The notes beneath the pieces are model-generated. The model was not told the DNA's origin. It ran no database searches and saw nothing but the letters and a program-made list of their open reading frames with translations. From the NCBI GenBank assembly GCA_037954325.1, contig JBBMNZ010000028.1, positions 12,675,501 to 12,739,500 of the forward strand: DNA of 64,000 nt, in the 5' to 3' direction. Position 1 is the first letter of the stretch. Every line of letters starts with the position of its first letter. Source of the stretch: Fistularia commersonii. Its lineage: Eukaryota; Chordata; Actinopteri; Syngnathiformes; Fistulariidae. The position numbers and the translations under genes were made by a program. Positions 38,401 through 49,051 of the stretch are shown here, piece after piece.

Positions 38401-41085
38401 AATAATACAAATATTGTTAAACCTCATAATGCAACTTCTATATGCCTATTTGGGGAGCATGCTATTCATACAGTAATATGTCCAGCTTTTAAAGTAAAAT
38501 GTCCAGCTTTTCAGCTTCCAAGAATTCAAACGGAGGTAAATGTGTCTCCCGCCTACACCACAGTCCATATTACTTGTGTATTAGCCCTTGGCCCTGGATA
38601 ATTAATTTTTTGACACTTTGATTTGGATGACCATACTAAATTAATTACATGGATGTACTGTAAAGGATGGATCTTATGTTCTAATTGAAATCTGTCTTTG
38701 AATTTTCTTCATTTTCATTTTTTTTTTTTGTTGGTTTTCCTTAAAGAATGAAACAGTTTAACTCAGTATGTTGGTTTTGTTTATGAAAAAAGCAGCAAAA
38801 GGAAGTCATTGATCAAGATTGTCTTCCAAAACTTAAATTGTAAACATTTGTTCATAATTGATGCCAAATGTGTGCTGAAAAAGGCATCTCTTCCAGTGCC
38901 TGAACCCAGCTTAACTTATCTCTTTCTTTGTGACAACATGTAATTTCAGACTTCTTAAGCAGCCCTGAAGATGTGTTTGAGGTATGCTGTCAAGCTTAAC
39001 ACACTCAGTTAAGGGTTTTCCCTGGCTTCCTTTAACCATGGCTAGCCCCTGGCCTCATGATTTTGTGCTGTCAGAGTCATGTTTCAAATGTGATTCCTCA
39101 GATATTATTTGCGAGGGAAAAAAGGGATTCATCACATGCAAGATGGATTTTGAGTGTAAATGAGTGTAATTACAAGTAGATGAATCTAAAAGACCGGAAA
39201 GACAAAAAAAGAGATCAGCGTTTGCAGCTATTAGTAAACTAACTCTTTAATTATAGAGAACACCACCAGAGCTAAATATTCTGTCATCTGATAAGCATCT
39301 CTGGTAAAATCCCTGCTTTCATCAACACCAAACATTTAGTGTTAGTGACAAAGTTGTAGCCCTGAGGTCCCCCACACTAATCAAGAATAACAAAACAGTT
39401 ATTCACATTTGCATAGTTTGTAGAAAATGTCAATATAAAACAAGTTTTTAAGACAAAATTGTTATTTAAGTAGTTTTTAAGTACTACAGTAATTAGACAC
39501 CAAACTACAGGTTGTATAATTTCAATAATATGAACACAGTTTTTAAATTAGGGCTTTCGGGGAACAATAATGTGATTTTAGAGGAATTTCAATATTTCTT
39601 GAGGCTGATTAACACCCTGCTTGATCTAAAGCAGGTGGCAGCCTGGACAACTTTTACTCAACTCAACTTGCTTTGAAAAAGTCTTCCAAACAATCAAAGA
39701 AGCTCAAGGAATTAAATCCAAAGTTATTCAAAAGCTTTTTGAACTGGTATGAGTTGAGAGGTGACACCTTTTGACGGAACTTTTACTTTTCAAAGGACAA
39801 ATTAGTTCACCTTTGCTTCTACAGAGTGGTTACATTTTGACTGCTTTTGCCTGACGCATTCATTGGCTCTCAGAGAAGATACTGATACACCAGAAATGTA
39901 TCTGTATGTTTGTGTTACATGTTATGAACATGTTACATGACATTACTGCACATAATAACCCCAAGCATTTAAAATATTAATGTTCAGATTGTGTGACAAT
40001 AAACTGGATACAGGAAAGTGCACCCGTAGCAGCTTGATCTTAAGTGAGTCACTACATATGCCATGGGTGTGCCTTGTATTGACCCCAGTCAAACTCCATC
40101 ACAGAGGCCAACTTGGATGGGTTTGTAAGAATTCTTTCACACATAGAAATATTTTATATCAAAGAATCATTTCAAGTTATTTTAGAATACAAACTAATTA
40201 TTTTATAGAGAAAAATCCCATTTCGGTATGCAAAACTTTGTCGGTGGATACACAGTCAGAAAAACTATTAGGAGAATTAGGAGGCCTCTCATACAATTCT
40301 CTCACTTACATACTGTATAGTTGGCATGAATTCAAACCCTTTCTTTATCCAGATAAGATTTACCACTGGCACATCACCAGTTTCAGCAGCTTCTATCACG
40401 AATGGTCTATTTATTCTAAACTTTGAGATAAGGTCATACCTTTTACAAACACTTTACTGCAGATTGTGTGACTTAATAAACCAAAATGATGTGTAGATCT
40501 GTTTGACTGTTGTCATGGAGGCATGTGAGAAAATGTATGCAACTTCCAACAAAAGCCAATATATAGCTTATATGAAAGTGCTCAGGCCTTTTAAATTCTA
40601 TCAGAGGGAGTCTACACTTGTGATAACATTAAACGCTTGAGAAAAAATGAAAGTGCTTCACTTCACTAAATATTTTCACACTAAGTTTAAATACCCAGTT
40701 GCTGGTTTTACATACAGTGGATGATATTGCACCTCTGTTTGTCAGACTAGTCTATGCCAGCAAGTCACGTGAACCTCACAGATGAAGCAAATACCAAACA
40801 ACACAACAGACATTGTATCTGATTTTAGCTCAAACAATGAGATGTGATGTCATGCTCCTCGAGGACATAATGGGTAGCAAGATGTTAGCTAAGCAAGTTT
40901 CAGCCCTGTCAGGTTGGAAATTATCGCTTTTTCATTCTCTGTCTTGTTTGTCATGAAAATATTTTCTTGATGAATATATCATGAGTAATAAATGGGATCA
41001 ACCGGGTACAGTCTTGTTCTGAGTAGCAACCAGAGTCATTTTCGTCTTTGTCTCACTGTTATATAATTTAAGATATGTATTTTAG
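35410..41085. other. Non-coding interval
   Basis: No supported exon. Frames such as 39980-40426 (148 codons) have no family resemblance. A small CA run lies at 36208-36230. The segment at 37750-37900 is GC-richer (GCGCCCCCTGCC) and could be a repeat fragment or conserved element. Confidence 0.35.
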
Positions 41086-41088
41086 AAA

Positions 41089-41130
41089 TCCATTCATTCA
41101 TTGTTTGTACCGCTTAACCTGCACTCAGTT
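41089..41130 (+). repeat. Short fragment of the CATTCATTC/CCGCTTAACC teleost repeat
   Basis: TCCATTCATTCATTG, then TACCGCTTAACCTGCACTCAG, matching the left end of the copy at 53882 (ACTTATCCTGCACTCAG). Confidence 0.55.
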
Positions 41131-41282
41131 TTGCAGTGTAGAGCAGTATAGAAGATGCTTAATGACTGGCCAGTGTAAACACTCTGAAGCAATATCATTT
41201 AAAACTTAAGGTACAATTGAGATCTGACACATTTGATGAGTTTGAAAACTTGGAGAAGTCCAAACACAACCACACATGCTCA

Positions 41283-41324
41283 AACTCTCTCTCTCTTTCT
41301 CTCCCTCTCTCTCTCTCTCTCTCA

Positions 41325-41374
<50 letters not shown>
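41283..41374. repeat. (CT)n(CA)n compound microsatellite
   Basis: About 25 CT units with few interruptions (41283-41337), then about 18 CA units. Frames across it are Ser-Leu or Arg-Glu artefacts. Confidence 0.95.
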
Positions 41375-41375
<1 letters not shown>

Positions 41376-41527
41376 GCACACATAAGCACACACAAGCACA
41401 CACATGCATACGAGCCACACCTGTTTGATGCAGTTGCGTCAGATTTGATCAGATCATATTGTAATGAATTGAACAACTATTTAACGGCAAATTAAAGATG
41501 GCACAATGAAATATGCTAACTAAATTT

Positions 41528-41589
41528 GTTTAACTATATTTTACTATCGTAAAGTATATTTTGCTGTAGTAAATGTAAAATAGTTAAAC
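41528..41589. repeat. Small imperfect inverted repeat
   Basis: GTTTAACTATATTTTAC (41528-41544) and GTAAAATAGTTAAAC (41575-41589) pair with a two-base bulge. It is AT-rich and may be a tiny MITE or chance. Confidence 0.5.
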
Positions 41590-41858
41590 ATAACTAGGCA
41601 GGTATGAGATATAATATCCATAACTAAACTTTCACCAGCATACCATCACATTCAATAGCATATCGCCACATTTATTTTTGAAAATGCAAGTGTTTTAATT
41701 TGATTCAAATGATTCTTTTATATCTACAAAGGGACCATTTCATTTCCCCACATCATTTATTTACAAACATGATGTACGAGGACAGCAAGCATATATTATC
41801 AATTTGACTTAATTTCAGTGGACTACTTCTTCAAAACACCTTTGATGAAACCACAGAC

Positions 41859-41978
41859 TTCTTTTTCTTAGGCTACTCCCTTCAGGGGTCACCACAGTGA
41901 ATAAACCTCCTCCATCTAACCCTGCTCTGTCTAGGCTCTTCTCTCACACCAACTTACTTCATATCCTCTTCTGCTACA
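41859..41978 (-). mobile_element. Very short 5'-truncated LINE 3' end with target duplication
   Basis: 120 bp containing CCTTCAGGGGTCACCACAGT, the same 3' sequence as the LINE at 46471 (CCTTCAGGGGTCGCCACAGC). On the - strand it ends in an A-rich AAGAAAAAGAA tail. It sits exactly between two identical 18-bp copies of TTTGATGAAACCACAGAC (41841-41858 and 41979-41996), the mark of target-primed reverse transcription. Only the extreme 3' end was copied. Confidence 0.85.
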
Positions 41979-41999
41979 TTTGATGAAACCACAGACATG

Positions 42000-44050
42000 T
42001 TTACAAGTTATAAAAAGCCTCTTGATCAGGAAACATGAGTGGCTATTGTGAAAATCCTAGAGAAATGGATGCTCAGTGGATTTGGAATTCTGTTAATGCA
42101 ACTTTATCAATACTCCAACAATGCTTAGTTCAAAAAGTGTATCTCTTTTATGTGACAGGCAACCTTGGCAAGAATACCACTATCATGTACATACCTTTAA
42201 AGGATTTACAAATCCTCCCACATCTTCAAACAAATCCTAAACAATGAATATATGAAAATGTGCGTTGCAAGATAAGCAGTATAGATAATGGATGAATGAA
42301 TGAAAATGGCTATGCCCATGAGGACAAGTTAGTAGTGACTTTTAGGCCTTAAACTGTACTCATCAAACTTGTAGATGACAAAGTAATTGTCCAGCAGCTG
42401 AAACACTGTATGCTGTGCTTAACCACAGTTCATGAGGTAAAGGAGCAAAGAGCAAGAGCAAGCAATTCCAGTGACGCATTGTGATTCAAGGATGCAGGAA
42501 ATTCTTAAAAGAAACTAATAAAAACATTCCAATTTAAAAAAACATTGCATGTTTTTTGTCCTTATATAGAAACCATCATGCCTGTTCTTCCATAGACCAA
42601 ATTAGAAAGAAAAACATTTACCGTGGAAATACACTCATGTACAGTAACCAGTATTTTCAACCAGTTACACCTGAAACACAAATCATTGTATGCCACAAAT
42701 CTTTAATTGAAAAACACCGGACCTGGAAAATCTTCCAACTCTAGCGGACACCCACACATCATAAAATCCAAAAACTGAACAATGCAGATTAAGGAGTTCA
42801 AATTTTGTAGTTGAATACCCGAGCCTGTTCTTTCAGCTTCATACACAAGAAGAAGTCAAACATTTACTGACCCTAAAATTAACTGTCTTCTGCAGATTGT
42901 ATAATTATATAGCATGGGGAGTGGGAATGTTATGTGTGTAATGTGATGCTGTTTAGTGTGTGTTTCTGAAGGGAAGGGACTGTGGGGCAGGGGAACTTCG
43001 GTACAATATAATTAAAATAGGATGGCCTTCGCCGGCCTTGGTTTGGTATTGTCTGTTTAACCTCAAAATGACAGCATGTAAAAATAGAAATGCAGTCAAG
43101 TGCTTTCTTCTTTTCCTGTGAAAAGATTTTATGAATTTTATTCCTTGATCATTGTGAACTTGTTTCCACCTCTTACAAAACGCATTCCCCTCATTACATG
43201 TATATACTGGTACTATACATAGCTGTTGCATTTATATGTGCTTTAAACCTGCCATGACAATAAATCCTCTTTCTCAGTCCCTAGTACTTAATAACTTCAG
43301 GTAAAGCTTTAACTGTTGGCTTCCCAAGTTCCTTCGTTTAAGCGAGATCTGGCCAGCACTTGCTTTTCTGGCTTATGCAGTTCCATCCAAGGGGTATTTT
43401 ATTGAAGTGGTTGCCTATTTGCCCTCACATTAAACACCTGTGGAATGTGTCCCTGGGTTGGCTGAGGTTGTTTTGATGTGCATTCAAAAAGCTTGTGTGT
43501 ACAGAAGGAGCTCATTCACAGCTTGCATGGACTCAATGGCTTCATTTGTCCTTGAAGGTAAATACTCGCAGAGGAGGCCCTCAAATATGCCCTTTTCAAA
43601 TGCCAAGGCCCCCATAGCTCTCCATCTTATGTGACAATGAACAAATTCTATTCAAAAGCACTTACTGTGTGATAGCACTGGATTGTTGTGCCTTCAACAC
43701 ACCCAAGTAAATGAATGAACTACAGCATAGTTGAACAAAGGCACCCTTGAACTGTAAACGTGACATCCGTGTGTGATACATCCGAGGTGACGAATGCACA
43801 ATTGCCATTTTGAAAATGCTCAATGGACAAAATGTACATTAAATTGATTGTTTCCTGAAAAATAAATGGTTCTGGACCTGATCTTTTCATTTTGATGGAT
43901 CCACACTCCTATCAGAGATGAGGCATCCTACATTAAAGCTACTATCGCCACTATGTTTTTCTTTGACTGTATATATCTGAACAGAGGCAGAGCAGCCATC
44001 TTAAGCGTGACCTGGCTTCATGCAAGCTTCCTCGGTATGTCAGGTCAATG
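42000..44050. other. Non-coding interval, nothing recognised
   Basis: AT-rich; the frames present (42035, 42556, 42953, 43440) show no domain or family resemblance. Confidence 0.35.
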
Positions 44051-44059
44051 CATTTTCAT

Positions 44060-44625
44060 ATTCTGTCATCAAAAATATTTCATTCATCCTGGAGGAAATT
44101 GAGTGTTTTCAGTTACTCCATACAGTAAAAAGTGGATATAAATAAAAACGAAATAGAAATATAAAGGTTAAAGATAAAATATGACTACTGTCGAGAAATA
44201 TCAATGGGGAGATTATGGATAAGTTAAAAAGAGAAAACACAACCAGATATGAGTAACAGTAATGAGTGCGGTGAGTCATTCAGTGTTATAACATGGCCAA
44301 GTTAAACAGTCTGACAGCCACAGGCAAGAATGACTTCCTGTGATGTTTAGTAGTGCAACTTGGTGGAATCAGTCTATTGCTGAATGAACTCTTGTAAGTG
44401 GTCATGGAGTGGGTGAAAGGTGTTCTTGAGTAATGCCATTGTGTTGGACAACATTCTCCTCTAAGACACCACCGTCAGAGTGTCCAGCGCCAATCCCATA
44501 ACCTTGTTGGCCTTTGGGGCCAGTTTATGTCTGTCATTTTCAGTCACTCTCAGGTTGCTGCCCGAGCATGCAACAGTGTAAAAAACGGCAGTGACTATGG
44601 CAGACTCATAGCATATCAACGGTCT
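44060..44625. repeat. Possible degenerate dispersed repeat
   Basis: The stretch including TTAAACAGTCTGACAGCC, GACTTCCTGTGATG, CAACTTGGTGGAATCAG and GCTGAATGAACTC resembles a repeat common in fish genomes (in which a cluster of similar short blocks recurs). I cannot assign a class. A library search is required to confirm. Confidence 0.35.
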
Positions 44626-45755
44626 GTATTAACTATAACCTAAAAATTAATATTGACTGCATGTAGCATCCTCTCTGATGTCTGACAGAATCATATTGCC
44701 TACAACTATTGCACTATTGTTCTATTTAAATTTGTATCTACGCATAAATGTTGTTTGGTCTGTTAAACAGATGTGAGTCTCAGAAAAAAAAAAAAGCTGT
44801 TACTGATGCCTGGTGTCTGACTAGCCTCTGGGAACAAATTCAGTTTGTAATACAAGTAGCCATTGGACATCCTTTCACTGACTTCCCCTCCCTTGCACTG
44901 GCATCCATTGATGCTGCATTTTTGTGTCAAATGATTGAGTGAAGTGAAGTTAAGAAATTATAAAGTGTAAGGCAGGTCACTAATCTACATATGGCAAGCT
45001 GGTGATCAGGAGTTAAACATAACTCTACCAAACACCTGCCTAGTAAACTGTAGATCGAGGAGTCTTCTCACTGGAGCATTGATTTTTACTCTTTTTGTCT
45101 GTAAATAAAGTGCATACCATCAGCTGTGTCGGGATCAGATACTGTAGTTTAGTCAAAACACAGTTACGCCTACCATTTCTAGCAAACTATAATGAGTCAC
45201 CACTGTCTACTCCTGAACGCACAGTGAAGTACTATGCATGTTTTTCAAGGCATTCCCAGGAGAGGTGTGAGTGTTAGATTGTCTGTCATATCTTTCACAT
45301 CATATCTTTCACTGCACCCATCAAACAGTATGCTGCAAAGCAGTCATTGTCAACACCTTTAAAGAGATACACCCCTAATAACCTCTGGTCCGACCAGAAC
45401 TGAAGGTCATAACTGTTTAGGTACGAACATTCTTTGTGCTTTAGTTCAAAACTATACCTGAGAAATCTCATTCACTCTGCCAGTGTTGGTGTAACGATAT
45501 ATTATGTGGAATCCAATCTGAGTCGTGTCCTCTATAAAAATGCAAATACATTTAGCCATTAATAGTGAAGCGAATTTTGTATGTTTTAAAAATCTCTCTT
45601 GAAGCATATTATTCTCACATAGAGATAGCTTTGCTGAGTCTTAAATTTACAAGTTTTATTTGACCAAGAGAAGCTAGCGAATTGACAAAATGTTATCATC
45701 AAATGTTATTCCTTCCAGTAAATTTGTTCACAGTACACTCATTTGAAACTTTCTT

Positions 45756-46020
45756 TTACAGCCGCATGGCATCCTTTGATACCATTTCCATTGCAACGGC
45801 AACTTCTACAGCCCTTACTAACATCAAGTCTTTTTCGGCCAGGAGCCGTCTTTGTGTGCTTTCATTATATATGCTGCACAAAAGCCTATCGTTGAGTGCA
45901 TCAAATAAACCCATGCCAAACTGGCAACGTTCTGCAACTTTTCTGAGCTCTACCATGTAGTTCGATATTGGCTTGTTCTTTTGGTGGTTTCAGTTGTGAA
46001 ATCTGAATTTCTTAGCAATG
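45756..46020 (-). pseudogene. Ty3/Gypsy LTR retrotransposon gag relic
   Basis: On the - strand the frame 45956-45756 contains VELRKVAERCQFGMGLFD, then NDRLLCSIYNESTQRRLLAE and a following alpha-helical segment. This is the capsid C-terminal region typical of vertebrate Gypsy gag (ELRxLAExCxFG, DRLVCGI, QRRLL). Upstream, a shifted frame near 46010-45960 adds a KFRFHN-like segment, so the copy is broken. No protease, RT or LTR was seen nearby; it is an isolated fragment. Confidence 0.65.
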
Positions 46021-46454
46021 ACAAGTGGTTTAGGGATAAAGTTAACCTGAGGAAGTAACATAAAGAAGTTTAATTACGTCCTCATGTCTGTGCTGGCTTT
46101 TGTGGCGCTGTTAAAGTTATTAGAAAGTTGTAGATCTTAGCATCTGTTCCACTTGGCAAAACTGCCACTTTGCTGTTTTCAACCCTGCATTGCAATTCCT
46201 ATGACTGCAATGCAGCACCACAAGATAAACAAGTGGTTTAAATAATTATAGTTGGGACAAACTGCTTGTTATGGAGATTAATATATAAATTTAAAAAATT
46301 GATTATTCAAACATATAGTTAGGTCCAGAAATATTTGGACAGTGACAGAGGTTGTGTTATTTTAGCTATTTACAAAAACATATTCAAGATACAATTATAT
46401 AATTAATATGGGCTTAAAGTGCACACTCCTAGCTGTAATTCTAGAGTATTCACA

Positions 46455-48171
46455 TCAAAATTGGACCAAGGGTTTAGGACTTCTTCTTTCGGCTTTCACC
46501 TTCAGGGGTCGCCACAGCAAATCAACTTTCTCCATCACACCAACTACCTTCATATCCTCTCTCACTGCGTCCATAAATCTTCTCTTTGATCTTCCTCGAG
46601 ACCTCTTGCCTAGTAGCTCCAATTCCAGCATCCGTCTACCAATGTATTCTCTATTCCTCCTCTGTACATGACCAAACCATTTCAGTCTGGCTTCTCTGAC
46701 CTTCTCTCCAAAACATCTAACATGTGCTGTTCCTCTGATAGACTCATTCCTGATCCTATCCATCATGGTCACTCCCAAAGAGAACCTCAACATCTTCATC
46801 TCTCCAACCTCTAGTTCTGCCTCCTGACTTTTCGTCATTGTAACAGTTCCAAGTCCATACAGCATCGCTGGTCTCACCACTGTCTTGTACACCTTTCCTT
46901 TTATTCTGGCCGATAGTCTTCTATCACATAGTAGCCCTGACACTTTTCTCCACCCATTCCAACCTCCTTGGATCCGTCTCTTCACCTCTTTTCCACACTT
47001 TCCGTTGCTCTGGACTGTTGACCCCAAGTACCTGAAATCCTCCAGCTTCTTGATCTCCACTCCCTGTAGCCTCACTATTCCATCCGAGTTCCTCTCATTC
47101 ACACACATATATTCTGTCCTGCTGCGACTAACTTTCATTCCTCTTCTTTCCAGAGCATACCTCCACCTCTCTAGATTTTCCTCTACCTGTTTTCTGCTCT
47201 CACTACAGATCATAATGTCATCTGCAAACATCATGGTCCATGGAGATTCCTGCCTAACCTCATCTGTCAGCCTGTCCATCACCATTGCTAACAAGAAGGG
47301 CCTCAGAGCTGATCTCTGATGGAGTCCCACCTCCACCTTGAACTTCTCTGTTACCCCTACAGCACACCGTACCACTGTCTCACAGCGAACATACATGTCC
47401 TGCACCAGTTTAACATACTTCTCTGCCATTCCAGACTTCCTCATACAATACCAGAGCTCCTCTTTTGGCACCCTGTCATGTGCTTTTTCTAGGTCTACAA
47501 AAACACAATGCAGCTCCCTCTGGCCTTCTCTGTACTTTTCTATTAGCATTCTCAAAGCAAATACTGCATCTGTAGTACTCTTTCTAGTCATGAAGCCATA
47601 CTGCTGTTCACAAATGCTGACTTCTGCTCTCAGTCTAGTTTCCACTACTCTTTCCCATAATTTCATTGTATGGCTCATCAACTTTATCCCTCTGTAGTTG
47701 CCGCAATTCTGCACATCCCCTTTATTCTTAAAGTAGGCACCATCACACTTTGTCTCCATTCTTCAGGCATCTTCTCATTCTCTACGATCCTGTTGAATAA
47801 TCGAGTCAGAAAATCTACCGCTACCTCTCCTAGACACTTCAACACCTCCACGGATATATCATCAGGACCAACTGCTTTCCACTCTTCATCCTCTTCAATG
47901 CCTTCCTCACTTCACTTTTACTAACTTGTGCTACTTTGTGGTCTACAATAGTCACCTCTTCTACCCTTGCCTCTCTTTCATTTTCCCCATTCATCAGCTC
48001 TTCAAAGTACTCTTTCCATCTTCCCATCACTCTTCTAACATCTGTCAGTACATTTCCCTCTCTATCCTTAATCACCCGGACCTGTTGTACATCCATTCTA
48101 TCATTATCTCTCTGTTTCTCCAACCTGTATAGATCATTCTCACCCTCCTTACTATCCAACCGAGCATACAA
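46455..48171 (-). pseudogene. LINE reverse transcriptase, frameshifted
   Basis: Two overlapping-frame pieces: 48171-47839 (SEVRKALKRMKSGK, the RT lead-in) and 47759-46455 (434 codons). The second holds NYRGIKLMSHTMKLWERV, the palm segment VFVDLEKAHDRVP with the first catalytic Asp, MMFADDIMICS (the F/YxDD box intact), FRYLGSTVQSNGKCG, GWNGWRKVSG, and a C-terminal ARLKWFGHVQRR segment. These are the blocks of RTE/BovB-like non-LTR elements. Frameshifts lie near 47870 and near 47735, so no intact protein is made. The APE endonuclease part is absent through 5' truncation. Confidence 0.88.
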
Positions 48172-48180
48172 GTCATCGTG
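46471..48180 (-). mobile_element. RTE-like LINE copy 2, nested in Tc1
   Basis: A 1.7-kb LINE 3' portion on the - strand. The 3' end with a GAAAGAAGAAG-type tail is at about 46471-46490, and the 5' truncation is near 48180 where Tc1 sequence resumes. It is the longest recognisable member of the family that also occurs at 15998, 41859 and 52768. No clear target-site duplication was found at its ends, perhaps because a Tc1 segment was lost with the insertion. Confidence 0.8.
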
Positions 48181-48795
48181 TGAAGAAAAACCCCTTCACA
48201 ACATCCACTCAACTGAAGAACACTGCAGGAAGTATCAGTATCTAAGTCTACCATAAGAAGAAGACTTCAAGAGAGTAAATACAAAGGATTTACCACGCGG
48301 TGCAAACCATTACTCAACCTGTTTGGAGAACCATTGGAACAGCTCACAAAAAAAACATGTAAAACATGGTGGAGGCAGTGTGATGTCATGAGCACGCATG
48401 GCTTCCAATGGCAATGGCCCACTTGTGTTTATTGATGATGTGACAAAAGACAGAAGCAGCCGGATGAATTGTGAAGTGTGTAGGGATATACTTTCACCGT
48501 ACAGATGGACAATGATCCAAGACATACTGCAAAAAAAACCACAAGTTTTTTAAAGCAAAAAAGTAGAATATTCTGCAATGACTTAGTCAATCACCAGATC
48601 TCAGCGCAGTTGACCATGCATTTCACTTGCTCAAGAAAAAACTTAAGGCAGAAAGACCCACAAACGACCCACAAAGACAGCTGCTGTAAAGGCCTGGCAA
48701 GGCCTCACCAAGCAGGACACTCAGCGTTTGGTGATGCCCATGGTTTCCAGACTTCAGGTAGTCATTGACTGCAAAGGATTCTCAACAAAATATTG
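48180..48795 (+). pseudogene. Tc1-type transposase remnant
   Basis: Across shifted frames the + strand encodes a GGGSVMS block (about 48370), an IDDVTKDRSSRMN block (about 48430), DNDPRHTAK (from 48508, carrying the second catalytic acid region), and a C-terminal VIDCKGFSTKY-like end (about 48760-48795). These are ordered as in Tc1 DDE transposases. Several frameshifts and the missing N-terminus make it non-functional. Confidence 0.85.
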
Positions 48796-49051
48796 AAAAG
48801 TAACATTTCACTTTGGGTTATGTTTATTTGTCCAATTACTTTTAAGCCCCTGAAATTAGGAGCGTTTGTATGAAAATTGCCACCATTCCTACATGTTCAA
48901 CCATACATTTTTGTTCAACCCCTTGAATTAAATCTTAAAGTCTGCCTATCAATTCCATTGTTATAGTTGTTTCATTTCAAATCCAATGGTGGCATGCAGA
49001 GTCCAAATCATGAAGATTGTGTCACTGTCCAAATATTTCTGGGCCTGACTG

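Larger units (their letters stand above)
46316..49051 (+). mobile_element. Tc1/mariner transposon, split by a LINE insertion
   Basis: Left end TAGTTAGGTCCAGAAAT (46316 on) and right end (complement CAGTCAGGCCCAGAAAT from 49051) form inverted repeats. The core 46321-46347 matches at 26 of 27 positions. A TA precedes the left end (46314-46315), as expected for Tc1/mariner. The element body is interrupted at about 46470 by a LINE and resumes near 48180. About 1.03 kb of Tc1 DNA remains, so part of the 5' transposase region is also missing. Confidence 0.85.

Noticed and set aside
39980..40426. 148-codon frame on the + strand
   Set aside because: Composition of random AT-rich DNA and no family resemblance.
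46455..47759. 434-codon frame as an active gene
   Set aside because: It is a LINE reverse transcriptase with a frameshifted and truncated upstream part; not a host gene.
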